A stretch of 33,915 nucleotides of DNA from Pedosphaera sp. Its GTDB lineage: Bacteria > Verrucomicrobiota > Verrucomicrobiia > Limisphaerales > SIBE01. The stretch covers positions 1 to 33,915 of the forward strand of contig SIBE01000012.1 in the NCBI GenBank assembly GCA_009695265.1, given 5' to 3'. Of the stretch, positions 24,252 to 33,800 are shown piece by piece. Under the pieces are notes generated by a model. It ran no database searches. It saw nothing but the letters and a program-made list of their open reading frames with translations, and was not told where the DNA came from. The position numbers and the translations under genes are program-made. Position 1 is the stretch's first letter, and the number at the start of each line of letters is the position of its first letter.

Positions 24252-25883
24252 TCAACTCAGCTCCACTCTTCCGCAGAGATGCACTTCCAGGCCTAATTCC
24301 CTCAGCATCGCCGCTTTGATGCGTGCGGCGCGGTGGGCTTGTTTTTCGTTTGGTGCATAAACCACCTGAATATGGTTGGACTTGTGCCGCGCCATCATTT
24401 GGTCGCGTGTGATTCCATCAAGAACGGCATGCATGATCGGCCATTGCGGCGTCGTCTCACGCCATCGGCGTTGAGTCTCGGCTTGCGGCAATTCAACAAC
24501 TTTGGCCACGCCCAGGTCACAATGGAGACGGCTGTTCATGATGAAGACGCGGCTCCAGACGATATGGCCCGGCTTGGATATGCCTTTGACAGTCCCCCCG
24601 CCGAGCCGGAAATACATCGGCGGCTGCCGTTCACTTGTGGTGCCCTTGTAGCCGCCAATGAAATGGGCGGGCGGTGCAGCGCCCGAAATCAGGAAGACCC
24701 AGACGTAATCGTCCGTCCCCTCGCCTTTGTAATGCTGGCCCCATCGCAGATCGTGGAGCGTGTTCTCGGGAGGGAAGCCAAGTTCGCGCCAGAGCCGGTA
24801 AGTCACCAACCCGTCCAATCCTGCGCACTCATCCACCTCATTGAAATGCGGAACAGCCTCGCCTTCGAAGAGGACTCGCCCGTTTGCCAGCGACTTAACG
24901 GGCGGCCGATCGACATTGTTCAACAGGCCTTCCACGAGATCGCTGGCGGGAGCGAGGTCTTTCAAGCCTTGCTGGTATTGAATGCCTATAGTCGCGCAAC
25001 CGAATTCATCAGCGAGGCGGACCGCGGCGATGTACATTTTGCACTGTTGCAGAATCTGATTCTCAGTCAGCTCTGTCGCTTCATCAGCGCCCAAAGCGAA
25101 TGTCATCCCCTTTTTCTTGAGCCAGTCAAAGATCGCGCGTGCCTCGGCTTCGGAAACCTGCAACATGCGGGCGTAGAGCGTGGATTGGCTGAGGCGCTCC
25201 TTGAACAAGCCGGTCGAGTTCAACAACTCGTCGGGGATGATTGCATTGTGCATGCCCATGCATCCTTCATCGAAAACTCCCATGATGGCCTTTTGTTGTT
25301 TCAGCTCACGCGCCGCGCGCTTCCCGAATTGCTCGTCGGCCAGCGGCAGTTTTAGCAATGCCAAATCACGAACGTGGCTTTGGTCGTGTGTGACGATCCC
25401 TTCGCTCAGCCATTGATGAAGTGCATTCTTGAAAAAGGGATCACTGAACTTCTCGCTCCAAACCGTGCTGTAAGGAACGTTCATTTTAGTCAGTGAGCCA
25501 TTCAGATTCAGCATCCCGACCAATCCTGGCCAAGTGCCGCTCCAGTTAGCGGCCGTCAAGATAGGTCCTCGGTGGGTGGACAGACCTGGAAGAATATGCT
25601 GGCTATATTGCCAGACGCATTCGGCTACGATGAGAGGGGCTTGGGGATCGAGCTTTCGGCAAACATCCATTCCCATCTTTTGCGAATCAATGAAACCGTG
25701 CTGCTTGGTCTTGTCGTAAGGATGAGCGCGCACGACAGTCCAGCCTTCTGCTTTTAAAGCACGGGCAAGGGTGGCTTCCATCGCCGATTGCTCAGGCCAA
25801 CATTTCTGATTGGCCGAGAGCCGCAGATCTCCGTTCGCTATGAGGTAAACTTGACGTGGTTTCAAGGGAGTCGGTATTTTCAT
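24252..25883 (-). CDS. L-fucose/L-arabinose isomerase-like protein
   Basis: 543 residues (ATG 25883; another ATG at 25910 adds nine). It opens with PRQVYLIANGDLR, continues through an N-terminal Rossmann-like region, and has GVFDEGCMGMHNAIIPDELL and HFNEVDECAGLDGLVTYRLW, which resemble the acidic metal-binding segments of fucose isomerase-fold enzymes. This family interconverts aldoses and ketoses with a divalent metal, and many members annotated this way have unknown substrates. No fucose or arabinose operon partner is beside it, so the substrate is open. Between it and rpmE lie about 160 bp with no feature. A long + strand frame across its middle (24333-25355) is a shadow of this gene. Confidence 0.7.
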   Translation of the reverse strand: MKIPTPLKPRQVYLIANGDLRLSANQKCWPEQSAMEATLARALKAEGWTVVRAHPYDKTKQHGFIDSQKMGMDVCRKLDPQAPLIVAECVWQYSQHILPGLSTHRGPILTAANWSGTWPGLVGMLNLNGSLTKMNVPYSTVWSEKFSDPFFKNALHQWLSEGIVTHDQSHVRDLALLKLPLADEQFGKRAARELKQQKAIMGVFDEGCMGMHNAIIPDELLNSTGLFKERLSQSTLYARMLQVSEAEARAIFDWLKKKGMTFALGADEATELTENQILQQCKMYIAAVRLADEFGCATIGIQYQQGLKDLAPASDLVEGLLNNVDRPPVKSLANGRVLFEGEAVPHFNEVDECAGLDGLVTYRLWRELGFPPENTLHDLRWGQHYKGEGTDDYVWVFLISGAAPPAHFIGGYKGTTSERQPPMYFRLGGGTVKGISKPGHIVWSRVFIMNSRLHCDLGVAKVVELPQAETQRRWRETTPQWPIMHAVLDGITRDQMMARHKSNHIQVVYAPNEKQAHRAARIKAAMLRELGLEVHLCGRVELS

Positions 25884-26168
25884 CGTAATATAGGGAGGGA
25901 AACTAATCATTGAGCGGAAGAGTTCAAAGCCAAAATCGCAGCGCGCCCGACAGCACTCGCATCCTCCTGGCCTCTGGAGTAGCGGATTAACTGATTGCTT
26001 GAATTACGTGAGCTTCAGCAAAGGAATGTCCCGCGCCGGAGAGAGGCTCCGCCATTCCGTCGCTGCCGTCGCGAGACACAGCATGAGCGGACCCGGTATC
26101 CATTCACCCTCGCAACGCGTCTCCCAGCAGATCGCCAAGTCGATGCCGCAGGCGAGCGACGTTGCCTG

Positions 26169-27197
26169 ATGAAATTGTTCTGTTACAACCCTCGTGTGAA
26201 CTCTATCTCCCCGTGGGCCTCCGCATCGGCTGCTCTGATATTGCTGGCGCTGACAGGCTGCGGTGGCAATCCGAGACCCGGCTTTCCAATCGCACAGAAG
26301 AGAGGGACGGGAGCAGATCGTGACAATGCCGCGCCATCCACTGGTGGCATTCGCTATACTTTGCGCGCTGAGAAAACATGGCAGTTGAATCTTCCGAATG
26401 GGGAACGGTTCGACGCTTCAGGATTACTGCTCACGCCAGAGGGCGATTTGCTCACGGTGAGCGATCGAGGATCCTCTCTTTACCAAATCCAATTTCAGGA
26501 AAATACAAATGCAGCGAACCTCCTTCTCCTCCCCAAACTCTTCACACGTGAACAAATGGCCGGGCCCGCGGGCGAAAACTTGAGCCGATTTGATGTCGAA
26601 GGGATTGGACGCGACGAACAGGGTCGGCTTTATATCTGCGAAGAAAGCCATCGTTGGATTTTCCGCGCTGATCCGCGACCAGACCAGGTGGAACTGTTGA
26701 AGATCGATTGGTCTCCGGTGCAAAAGTATTTTGATGCGGTCGATCTGAATGCTTCCTTCGAAGGAGTCGCTGCCGGAAAAGGGCGGCTTTATGTCGCGAA
26801 CGAGCGGCAGAGATGCCGCATCATCGTGGTGGATCTGAAGACACTCGGTATCATCGATGATTTCTCCGTTCGTCCTAGCGCCAGCCACGCCCGGGATCTT
26901 CATTACTCGGATCTTTGTTGGTTCGATGACGCCCTCTTTGTGTTGCTTCGAGAAAGCCGCTGCGTGCTCAAGATTGATCCGGAAAGCCATCGGGTGCTCG
27001 TCGAATACAATTTCAGCGAAATGGAAAGCGGCCCTGAAGTGCTCTACCGCACGCGTTACCCGACTGGCACCATGGAAGGGCTGGCCGTCGATCCCGAGTT
27101 CATTTGGGTCGTTACGGATAACAATGGACTTGGGCGGGTTCGATACCCACGAGATCTTCGTCCGACGCTTTTCAAATGCCGACGACCGGATCGATAG
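26169..27197 (+). CDS. SdiA-regulated / phytase-like beta-propeller lipoprotein
   Basis: 342 residues from ATG 26169. The signal ends in a lipobox (LILLALTGC, lipid-modified Cys31), so the protein should be anchored in a membrane and face the periplasm. The rest is a propeller with blades such as FDASGLLLTPEGDLLTVSDRG, FDVEGIGRDEQGRLYICEES, FEGVAAGKGRLYVANERQ, DLCWFDDALFVLLRESRCV and MEGLAVDPEFIWVVTDNNG. The pattern matches the SdiA-regulated and esterase-like phytase propeller families, which are hard to separate by eye. The frame is open to 25995, but that segment is arginine-rich and unlike a protein. It lies 136 bp before fabD and probably does not belong to the fatty-acid cluster. Confidence 0.75.
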   Translation: MKLFCYNPRVNSISPWASASAALILLALTGCGGNPRPGFPIAQKRGTGADRDNAAPSTGGIRYTLRAEKTWQLNLPNGERFDASGLLLTPEGDLLTVSDRGSSLYQIQFQENTNAANLLLLPKLFTREQMAGPAGENLSRFDVEGIGRDEQGRLYICEESHRWIFRADPRPDQVELLKIDWSPVQKYFDAVDLNASFEGVAAGKGRLYVANERQRCRIIVVDLKTLGIIDDFSVRPSASHARDLHYSDLCWFDDALFVLLRESRCVLKIDPESHRVLVEYNFSEMESGPEVLYRTRYPTGTMEGLAVDPEFIWVVTDNNGLGRVRYPRDLRPTLFKCRRPDR

Positions 27198-27333
27198 CCC
27201 GAGATCAGGCATCAAACGTCAAACGTCAGGGGGCGGGCATCGGACGCCAGAAGCCGGGCCGTCGGATCTTTGAATCTCCAGCTCTGAAATCTCCTTTGCC
27301 ATTTACCTCTGTTCATGTTTATTCAGGCTTCAG

Positions 27334-28263
27334 ATGCACAAAACAGTATTGCTTTTTGCTGGGCAAGGCGCCCAGCAGGTCGGCATGGGCAAGGACCTGG
27401 CCGAACAGTTTCCCACTGCGAGAGCGCTTTTCGATAAAGCCGGCGACGTGCTGGGCTACGACTTGGCTTCTCTCTGTTTCAATGGCCCTGAAGCGGAGTT
27501 AACGAAAACAAACAACGCTCAACCGGGAATATTTTTGGTTAGTTGGGTCGCGTTCAAGTTGCTGAGAGAGCGAGTGCCATCCTTCACATTTCAAGCCACA
27601 GCCGGATTGTCCCTCGGAGAATTTACTGCCCTCGCCGCCGCGGGAGTGATGTCGTTCGAAGACGGCCTGAGCGTGGTGCGCCAGCGTGGACAATTCATGC
27701 AAGAGGCTTGCGAAGCGACTCGCGGCGCGATGGCGGCGATCATCGGGCTCGACGAAGCGGCCACACGCGATGTCTGCCGCGAGGCCGGAGTCGAATTGGC
27801 TAATTTGAACTGTCCTGGACAAATCGTCATTTCCGGCGACAGCGAAAAAATCGGCCACGCATGTGATCTGGCCAAGTCCCGGGGAGCTAAGCGCGCTTTG
27901 GCGTTGACCGTTGCCGGGGCATACCACTCTCGATTAATGATGGGGGCTCAACCCAAATTACAGGCTGCATTGGCGGCCATCCCACTTCATTTGCCCGCGG
28001 TTCAGGTGATCAGCAATGTCACGGCCAAGCCGCATGGGCCCGCCTCGGAAATCCATGCGCGCCTCGTGGACCAGGTCACGTCGCCCGTGCGCTGGGAGGA
28101 ATCAATCCGTCATCTCCTGTCCGAAGGGTTCGTCCGCTTCATTGAGTTGGGGCCGGGCACCGCATTGAGCGGCTTTATGAGGCGGATTGATAAGAATGCC
28201 CAGGTGCTCAATGTGGCAGATGTGGCGAGTTTCGAGATGACCGTCAAGGCGTTGACGCAATGA
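27334..28263 (+). CDS. fabD: Malonyl-CoA:ACP transacylase
   Basis: 309 residues; loads malonyl groups from CoA onto acyl carrier protein for FAS II. Motifs are the N-terminal LLFAGQGAQQVGMG, catalytic Ser93 in AGLSLGEFTALAAAG (usually GHSLGE), the malonyl-carboxylate arginine in RQRGQFMQEA (Arg118), and catalytic His198 in AGAYHSRLM. The start at 27334 is well placed before the first strand. It opens the cluster fabD-fabG-acpP-fabF, all on the + strand. The usual plsX and fabH are not in front, so initiation genes lie elsewhere. Confidence 0.95.
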   Translation: MHKTVLLFAGQGAQQVGMGKDLAEQFPTARALFDKAGDVLGYDLASLCFNGPEAELTKTNNAQPGIFLVSWVAFKLLRERVPSFTFQATAGLSLGEFTALAAAGVMSFEDGLSVVRQRGQFMQEACEATRGAMAAIIGLDEAATRDVCREAGVELANLNCPGQIVISGDSEKIGHACDLAKSRGAKRALALTVAGAYHSRLMMGAQPKLQAALAAIPLHLPAVQVISNVTAKPHGPASEIHARLVDQVTSPVRWEESIRHLLSEGFVRFIELGPGTALSGFMRRIDKNAQVLNVADVASFEMTVKALTQ

Positions 28264-28393
28264 GCGAGGCTTGAGGCTTAATACATGATTTCGGTTTGTA
28301 TCGGCTCTTTTTCGTTCAATGATCGGTCGCGGATTTCGAGTGGCGCTTCCCAGATTGACATCTGAGGAGCAACCGCTGACAACTGACGAACGA

Positions 28394-29137
28394 ATGAATC
28401 AACTTGCCAATCAGCTTGCAGTTGTGACTGGCGCTGGCCGCGGGATCGGCCGCGCGATTGCCCTGAAATTTGCTTCCGAGGGTGCCGATGTCGTTTGCGT
28501 CTCTCGCACGGCAGAAAACTCCGAGCACGTGGCCGATGAGATCCGCGCCTTGGGTCGGAAAGCCTGGGCCTTTGCGGTGGATGTGTCGGACCCTACGGCT
28601 GTCGCGGTTGCTGCGGAGCGCATATTGGCTGAGGCTGGGTCGGTGCATATTCTGGTGAACAATGCCGGGGTGACTCGCGATGGCTTTTTGATGCGGATGA
28701 GCGAGCAGGATTGGGACACCGTGATCGACACGAATTTGAAGGGCGCCTTTCTGTTCACCAAGGCATTCACCCGGAGCTTCATGAAACAGCGCTCTGGCAA
28801 GATCGTGAACGTGTCGTCAGTAATCGGTTTGATTGGCAACGCAGGACAATGCAACTACGCGGCGAGCAAAGCCGCGTTGATTGGATTTACGAAGTCGGTC
28901 GCTCGAGAACTGGCGTCACGCGGAATCACGGCCAACGCGCTGGCACCGGGATTCATTGAAACCGACATGACCTCCGGTCTCAACGAGGAATTGCGCAAAG
29001 AATTGTTGAAAAAGATTCCCTTGAACTGCTTGGGGCAACCGGATGATATAGCGAGTGCTGCTTTGTTTCTGGTCAGTCCGGCGGCTCGCTATATCACAGG
29101 GCAGGTGCTCACCGTGGATGGTGGAATGGTAATGTGA
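28394..29137 (+). CDS. fabG: 3-oxoacyl-[ACP] reductase
   Basis: 247-residue short-chain dehydrogenase that reduces 3-oxoacyl-ACP with NADPH. The cofactor motif TGAGRGIG is at 12-19, the NNAG motif at 89-92, and the catalytic triad is Ser142, Tyr155 and Lys159 (NYAASKAALIGF), with the 13- and 4-residue spacing of E. coli FabG. The C-terminal PGFIETDMT and ITGQVLTVDGGMVM are typical of FabG itself rather than generic SDRs. ATG at 28394 is chosen over a start 75 bases earlier, which adds non-family residues. It lies 130 bp after fabD and 170 bp before acpP. Confidence 0.95.
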   Translation: MNQLANQLAVVTGAGRGIGRAIALKFASEGADVVCVSRTAENSEHVADEIRALGRKAWAFAVDVSDPTAVAVAAERILAEAGSVHILVNNAGVTRDGFLMRMSEQDWDTVIDTNLKGAFLFTKAFTRSFMKQRSGKIVNVSSVIGLIGNAGQCNYAASKAALIGFTKSVARELASRGITANALAPGFIETDMTSGLNEELRKELLKKIPLNCLGQPDDIASAALFLVSPAARYITGQVLTVDGGMVM

Positions 29138-29250
29138 TTTCAGGCTGGACGGAACCTAAGCTCCTCGGTAGAGAACACGGCTAACCGAAACAATTAAATG
29201 ATGCTGGAAGGACAAAAACAGCCAGCGCAAAGAATTTAAAGAATCAGGGC

Positions 29251-29279
29251 TTGACGCCCTCCTGCACGTCGCATAGACA
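29251..29279 (+). promoter_or_regulatory. Candidate acpP promoter
   Basis: TTGACG, a 17-bp spacer, then TAGACA; transcription would begin just before the acpP leader, and a good ribosome site (GGAG at 29298-29301) lies 6 nt before the ATG at 29308. A strong separate promoter would suit the high demand for acyl carrier protein. Confidence 0.5.
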
Positions 29280-29307
29280 CACAACAAAACCTAAAACGGA
29301 GATATTC

Positions 29308-29556
29308 ATGGGTGCTGATAAATCGATTGAACAGAAGATCAAAGAGATCATCGTGGAGCAACTGGGCGTAAATGCGGACCAGGTCACTCCCGATGCCAAA
29401 TTCATCGAGGACCTGGGCGCTGACTCGCTCGACACGGTGGAACTGGTGATGGCCCTCGAGGAAGAGTTTGGCCAGGAGATTCCGGACACGGAAGCCGAGA
29501 AGCTTCAGAGCGTGGGCGATGTGATTAAATATATCGAGGACACCCAACAGAAATAG
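29308..29556 (+). CDS. acpP: Acyl carrier protein
   Basis: 82-residue acidic four-helix carrier. The phosphopantetheine serine is Ser40 in [20 protein letters not shown], the invariant DSL site. [20 protein letters not shown] forms helix I, and [19 protein letters not shown] forms helices III and IV. The start at 29308 has a good Shine-Dalgarno; the frame upstream to 29251 is the promoter region. It carries the growing acyl chain for fabG and fabF encoded on either side. A hairpin terminator follows 16 bp after its stop. Confidence 0.98.
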   Translation: MGADKSIEQKIKEIIVEQLGVNADQVTPDAKFIEDLGADSLDTVELVMALEEEFGQEIPDTEAEKLQSVGDVIKYIEDTQQK

Positions 29557-29572
29557 CTTCCGCGAGATTTAG

Positions 29573-29617
29573 ACGGGGCAGCGACGCTGTGTTGGCGCAA
29601 GCTGCCCCGTTGGTTTT
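29573..29617 (+). terminator. Hairpin with T-run between acpP and fabF
   Basis: A perfect 10-bp stem, ACGGGGCAGC (29573-29582) with GCTGCCCCGT (29601-29610), around an 18-nt loop, followed by TGGTTTTT. It begins 16 bp after the acpP stop and ends directly before the fabF ATG (29619). It may stop part of the acpP transcript so that fabF is made at a lower level. Confidence 0.8.
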
Positions 29618-29618
29618 T

Positions 29619-30878
29619 ATGGCAAATAATGTCGCTGATCGCAGGGTCGTCGTGACGGGCCTTGGCGTGATTTCTCCGCTGGGGCATGGTATCGACGTCT
29701 CCTGGAAAAGCATCCTGGCCGGCCAATGTGGCATCGACAAAATTACTCTGTTCGATGCCTCGGCTTACGACTGCCAAATTGCCGCTGAGGTAAAAGATTT
29801 CGATCCAACACCGTCCTTTCCATCTGCCAAAGAAATCCGGCGAACCGATCGTTTCACTCAGTTTGGAGTCACCGCCGGACACAAGGCATTGCTTGATTCC
29901 GGGCTGGAACTTGAGAAATGCGACCGCGATGAGATCGGCGTGTTTCTCGGCTCAGGCATCGGCGGACTGCGCACAGTGGAAGAGCAGCATAAAGTCCTTT
30001 TGGCGAGAGGTCCGGGCCGTGTCTCTCCGTTCATGATTCCGATGCTCATCTTGAACATGGCTTCGGGATTGTTTTCCATGTTCTACAAATTGCGTGGCCC
30101 AAACGTGGCGACCTGCTCCGCTTGCGCCACTTCCACCCATGCTATCGGAGAAGCTTGGCGGACCATCAAGATGGGAGATGCAAAAGTGATGTTTGCCGGT
30201 GGCACGGAAGCCACCATCGTTCCACTTGGCATCGGTGGCTTTTGCGCGATGAGGGCAATGAGCACCCGTAATCAGGAGCCAAAGCGCTCGTCACGTCCAT
30301 TCGATAGAGAACGGGACGGCTTCATCATGGGCGAAGGCGCGGGCGTCGTCGTTCTCGAAGAACTTAACCACGCCAAGGCTCGGGGTGCTCGCATTTACTG
30401 TGAAATCGTCGGTTATGGAAATACGGCGGACGCCAATCACATGACCGCGCCGTCTCCCGATGGCGAGGGCGCAGCGCGCTGCATGAAAATGGCATTGCGT
30501 TCGGCGAACATGGTCCCGGAGGAGATTTCCTACATCAACGCGCACGGCACTTCCACGCCGCAAGGCGACATCTGCGAGACGCTGGCGATCAAAACCGTTT
30601 TTCGCGAGCACGCCCGCAAACTCGCGGTCAGCTCCACGAAAGGCTCGACGGGCCACATGCTGGGCGCAGCCGGCGGCGTCGAAATGGCTATTTGCGCCAA
30701 GGCGATTTACGAGGACATCGTCCCTCCGACCATCAACTACGAGAACCCCGACCCGCAATGCGATTTGGATTATGTGCCGAACACCGCGCGCGAAATGAAG
30801 GTCAATGCCGTCCTGAATAATTCGTTCGGTTTCGGCGGCCACAACGCTACCATCGCGGCGAGGAAATTTGGCGGTTAG
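29619..30878 (+). CDS. fabF: 3-oxoacyl-[ACP] synthase II
   Basis: 419-residue condensing enzyme that elongates acyl-ACP with malonyl-ACP. Catalytic Cys169 is in [15 protein letters not shown], the two histidines are His309 ([11 protein letters not shown]) and His346 ([13 protein letters not shown]), and Lys341 precedes the latter. The N-terminal [15 protein letters not shown] and the C-terminal [17 protein letters not shown] are those of FabF/KAS II. ATG at 29619 is just after a hairpin and T-run with no clear Shine-Dalgarno, so translation or transcription into fabF may be limited. An earlier start at 29589 would lie inside the hairpin. It ends 8 bp from the stop of a convergent Calx-beta gene. 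Confidence 0.97.
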   Translation: MANNVADRRVVVTGLGVISPLGHGIDVSWKSILAGQCGIDKITLFDASAYDCQIAAEVKDFDPTPSFPSAKEIRRTDRFTQFGVTAGHKALLDSGLELEKCDRDEIGVFLGSGIGGLRTVEEQHKVLLARGPGRVSPFMIPMLILNMASGLFSMFYKLRGPNVATCSACATSTHAIGEAWRTIKMGDAKVMFAGGTEATIVPLGIGGFCAMRAMSTRNQEPKRSSRPFDRERDGFIMGEGAGVVVLEELNHAKARGARIYCEIVGYGNTADANHMTAPSPDGEGAARCMKMALRSANMVPEEISYINAHGTSTPQGDICETLAIKTVFREHARKLAVSSTKGSTGHMLGAAGGVEMAICAKAIYEDIVPPTINYENPDPQCDLDYVPNTAREMKVNAVLNNSFGFGGHNATIAARKFGG

Positions 30879-30886
30879 ACGCGAGG

Positions 30887-33800
30887 TTAAGGGGAGATAA
30901 TTCGGAAGAATTGCTCCTTGAACTTTGCCGCGGTGGAGGGGTCCAAGCTGAAGCTCGAGCTGCTCGCATTGAAGTTTGTCACGTTCACCCAGCTCAGAAG
31001 GTTTGTTGAGGCCTGGAGACTGTACGTCCTTTGCGGTGTGACGCTCAGGAAAAATCGCAACATCTGATTTTCGAGCCGCGCAACCATCAACTTGGGAACT
31101 TCGGAAGGATCACCGACCACGACCGTCTCCACGCTGTCGCTGTTGTTGAACGGTCCGGGGTCGGCTTCGTTGCCAGTCACGCTCGCACGGATCGTGATTT
31201 TTCCGGGCTCGGTCGGAGTCACGACGAATGTAAAGGTGGCTTGCTGCGCGCTCTCCATATTGCCGAGATTGTAAATGAGGGCGCCGCCGACTTCGCTGAC
31301 GCTCCCTTGGATGAAACTGGCGCTCACAAATTTTGCGTTCGACGGCAAAGGAATCGTCACGGTAACACCTGACCCCGCAATTTCACCCTGGTGACCAATG
31401 GTGCCCGTATAGGTGAGCTGCTGGCCCACTGTCGCGCGGTCAGGCGGGCCCGTGAGCGCGATCGACAAGTCAGTCAGAGATTGGAATCCCTTCCGGAGCA
31501 GCCAGGATGCACCGTTCTTGAACAGCCTTTTCCTTTCCGCGAGGCCAAGGGTATCCGACCCGTTCACGGCCGCAAAACTTTGCGTCAGAGTTCTCGTTGG
31601 AGAACCTAGGATTTCGTCCTCAAAAGCGAGTAGAACATCGGCCGTCCCAGACCTTCCCAATAGCGTTACTCCAGGCGCTGGCTGGGCGATTCCGCTCAAG
31701 TTTGTCGAGCAGACGAAGCTCGGGATAATGCCGAAATGTCCGTTGATGATTGGATGGCCGGTTTTTTGATCGAGCGTCACGGTTCCGTTGCCGCGCTGGT
31801 TCTCATCCGGGGTGAGGTGAATCAAATTGATCCACTGATTTCGCTGGAGCGCGCTCAAGTTCTTCGCGGAAGCGGACAAAGCTTCACCGATGAAGAAGAT
31901 CGCGATTTCGTGGTCAAAGGCTTCCCGAAATATCCCCACATCTTTGTCGGTTAGACCTTGGGCGGCGGACCCTAGATCGTCCCAAATGATCAGCTTGTAA
32001 TCCTTGATCGCTTCAAAAGTGAGGCCTTCCTGGTCAAAAACTTGAGAACTGATCCCCAATTCCAAGAGATAGTCTTGCATCTGGATAATCTCGGGATCAG
32101 GAAAGTTTCGCACGATGGCGACGTCAGAAGCAACGACGCTTCGGCTGACCAGAATAGTCACGGGGCTCGCCGTGGTCGCAGCGCCTTGATCATCCACCGC
32201 AGTCGCGCTCAATGAATAAGCGCCGGCTGCTTCGTTAGTCCAGATAAGGCTGAAAGGCGGAGTGGTGATGCGGCCGAGCAGAATTGATCCGACGAAGATA
32301 TCCACGCGTTGAATCTTGCCGTCGGGATCGCGGGCATCGACCGTAATCGGAATTTCCACCGGCGTGGTAAAAGCAGACCCGTTTGCCGGCGAGGTCAACC
32401 GCACGACTGGAGGTTGATTCGTGGCCTGATCATCATTCAGAATCGTCCCCAACCCTTGATCATCCGCAAGGCCCGCATTAACAGGGCTCGTCAACGTGAC
32501 AAGGAATGTTTCATTGGCCTCAAACACGGTGTCCCCGATTACATCCACCAGCACGGTTTGAGTCAGTGTTCCAGGCGGGAAAATCAGCCTACTGGATGCG
32601 GCCAAATAATCTGCGCCCACCGAAGCCGTGCCGTCGCTTGTTTTGAAATCCACCGATACCGGCTCGCTGCTGGCAATTGACAACCGGACCACGAACGCGG
32701 CATTCGTCCTTCCGGAATTTCCCTCTGCAATCACCACGTCGCTGATTGTCAGAGTCGGCTGGACATCGTCGTCGATAATCGTGCCAAGGCCCAAGCCGTC
32801 AGTCAGTCGCGCGTTCTTGACTTCGCTGAGCCTCACCTCAAACGTTTCGTTCGTTTCGTGGAAAGCATCGGCGATGATGGGCACTTGGATGACGTTGGTG
32901 AGGGTGCCGGGCAAAACCGTCAGCGAGCCCGCCGTCTGCACATAGTCGAGGCCTGCAACGGCACTTCCATCCACCGTCGTAAAGGTCGCTGTCACGGTCT
33001 GGCTGCTGACAGCCGAGAGCCGCACGGTGAAGATCATTTGATTCGTCCCCGAGCTGCCTTCCAGTGCCGCTGCATCCGTGATGGAAAGGGTCGGTTCAAC
33101 ATCGTCGTCGAGAATGGTTCCTGTGCCGCGCTTAACGCCGAGGACAGCGTTGAGAGGCGTGCTCAGATCAACGTAAAAGATCTCGCGCGGTTCATCGATT
33201 CTATCGCCGTTGACGGCAATCGTAATGCTCTGACTGGTTGTTCCGAGCGGGAATACTAACGTTCCGACCTTCGCGGCAAAGTCTTCCGGAGACGTGGCTG
33301 TGCCCGAGGTCGTTGTGAAATTCACCGAGACTTGTTGAGCGCTCGGAGCGCTCAGGCTCACGGTGAAAACAGCATTCACGGTTCCCGTATCGCCCTCTGT
33401 GACGTCCACGTCGTTGATTGAAATTGTGGGAGCAATGTCGTTGCTAACGATGGTTCCCACGCCTTCACCGCGAGCAATAGCCGCATTCGCAGGGCTTGTG
33501 AGACGCACTGAGAAGGTCTCGTCAGGTTCGTCGAATGGATCATCAACCGTCGCGACCTCGATCGTGCGCGTCGTCTCACCGACATCAAACGTTAGCGTTC
33601 CCGTAGTTGTCGTGTAGTCGGAGGGGGCATCGGCAGCGCCGTTGAATGTGGCGAATTGAACGGTCACTTTGCGTCCGCTCGGCGTCGAAAGACGAACTGC
33701 AAATGACGCCGTTCGGCCTTCGATCACGTTGGTATCGGTGATTGATATTTCGGGCAAACGATCGTTATCCGCGATGGTGCCGATGCCCTGCCCATCGAGA

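Noticed and set aside
24333-25355. Long + strand open frame of 340 codons
   Set aside because: It is antisense to the isomerase-like gene, has no recognisable motif, and its composition is that of a complementary shadow.
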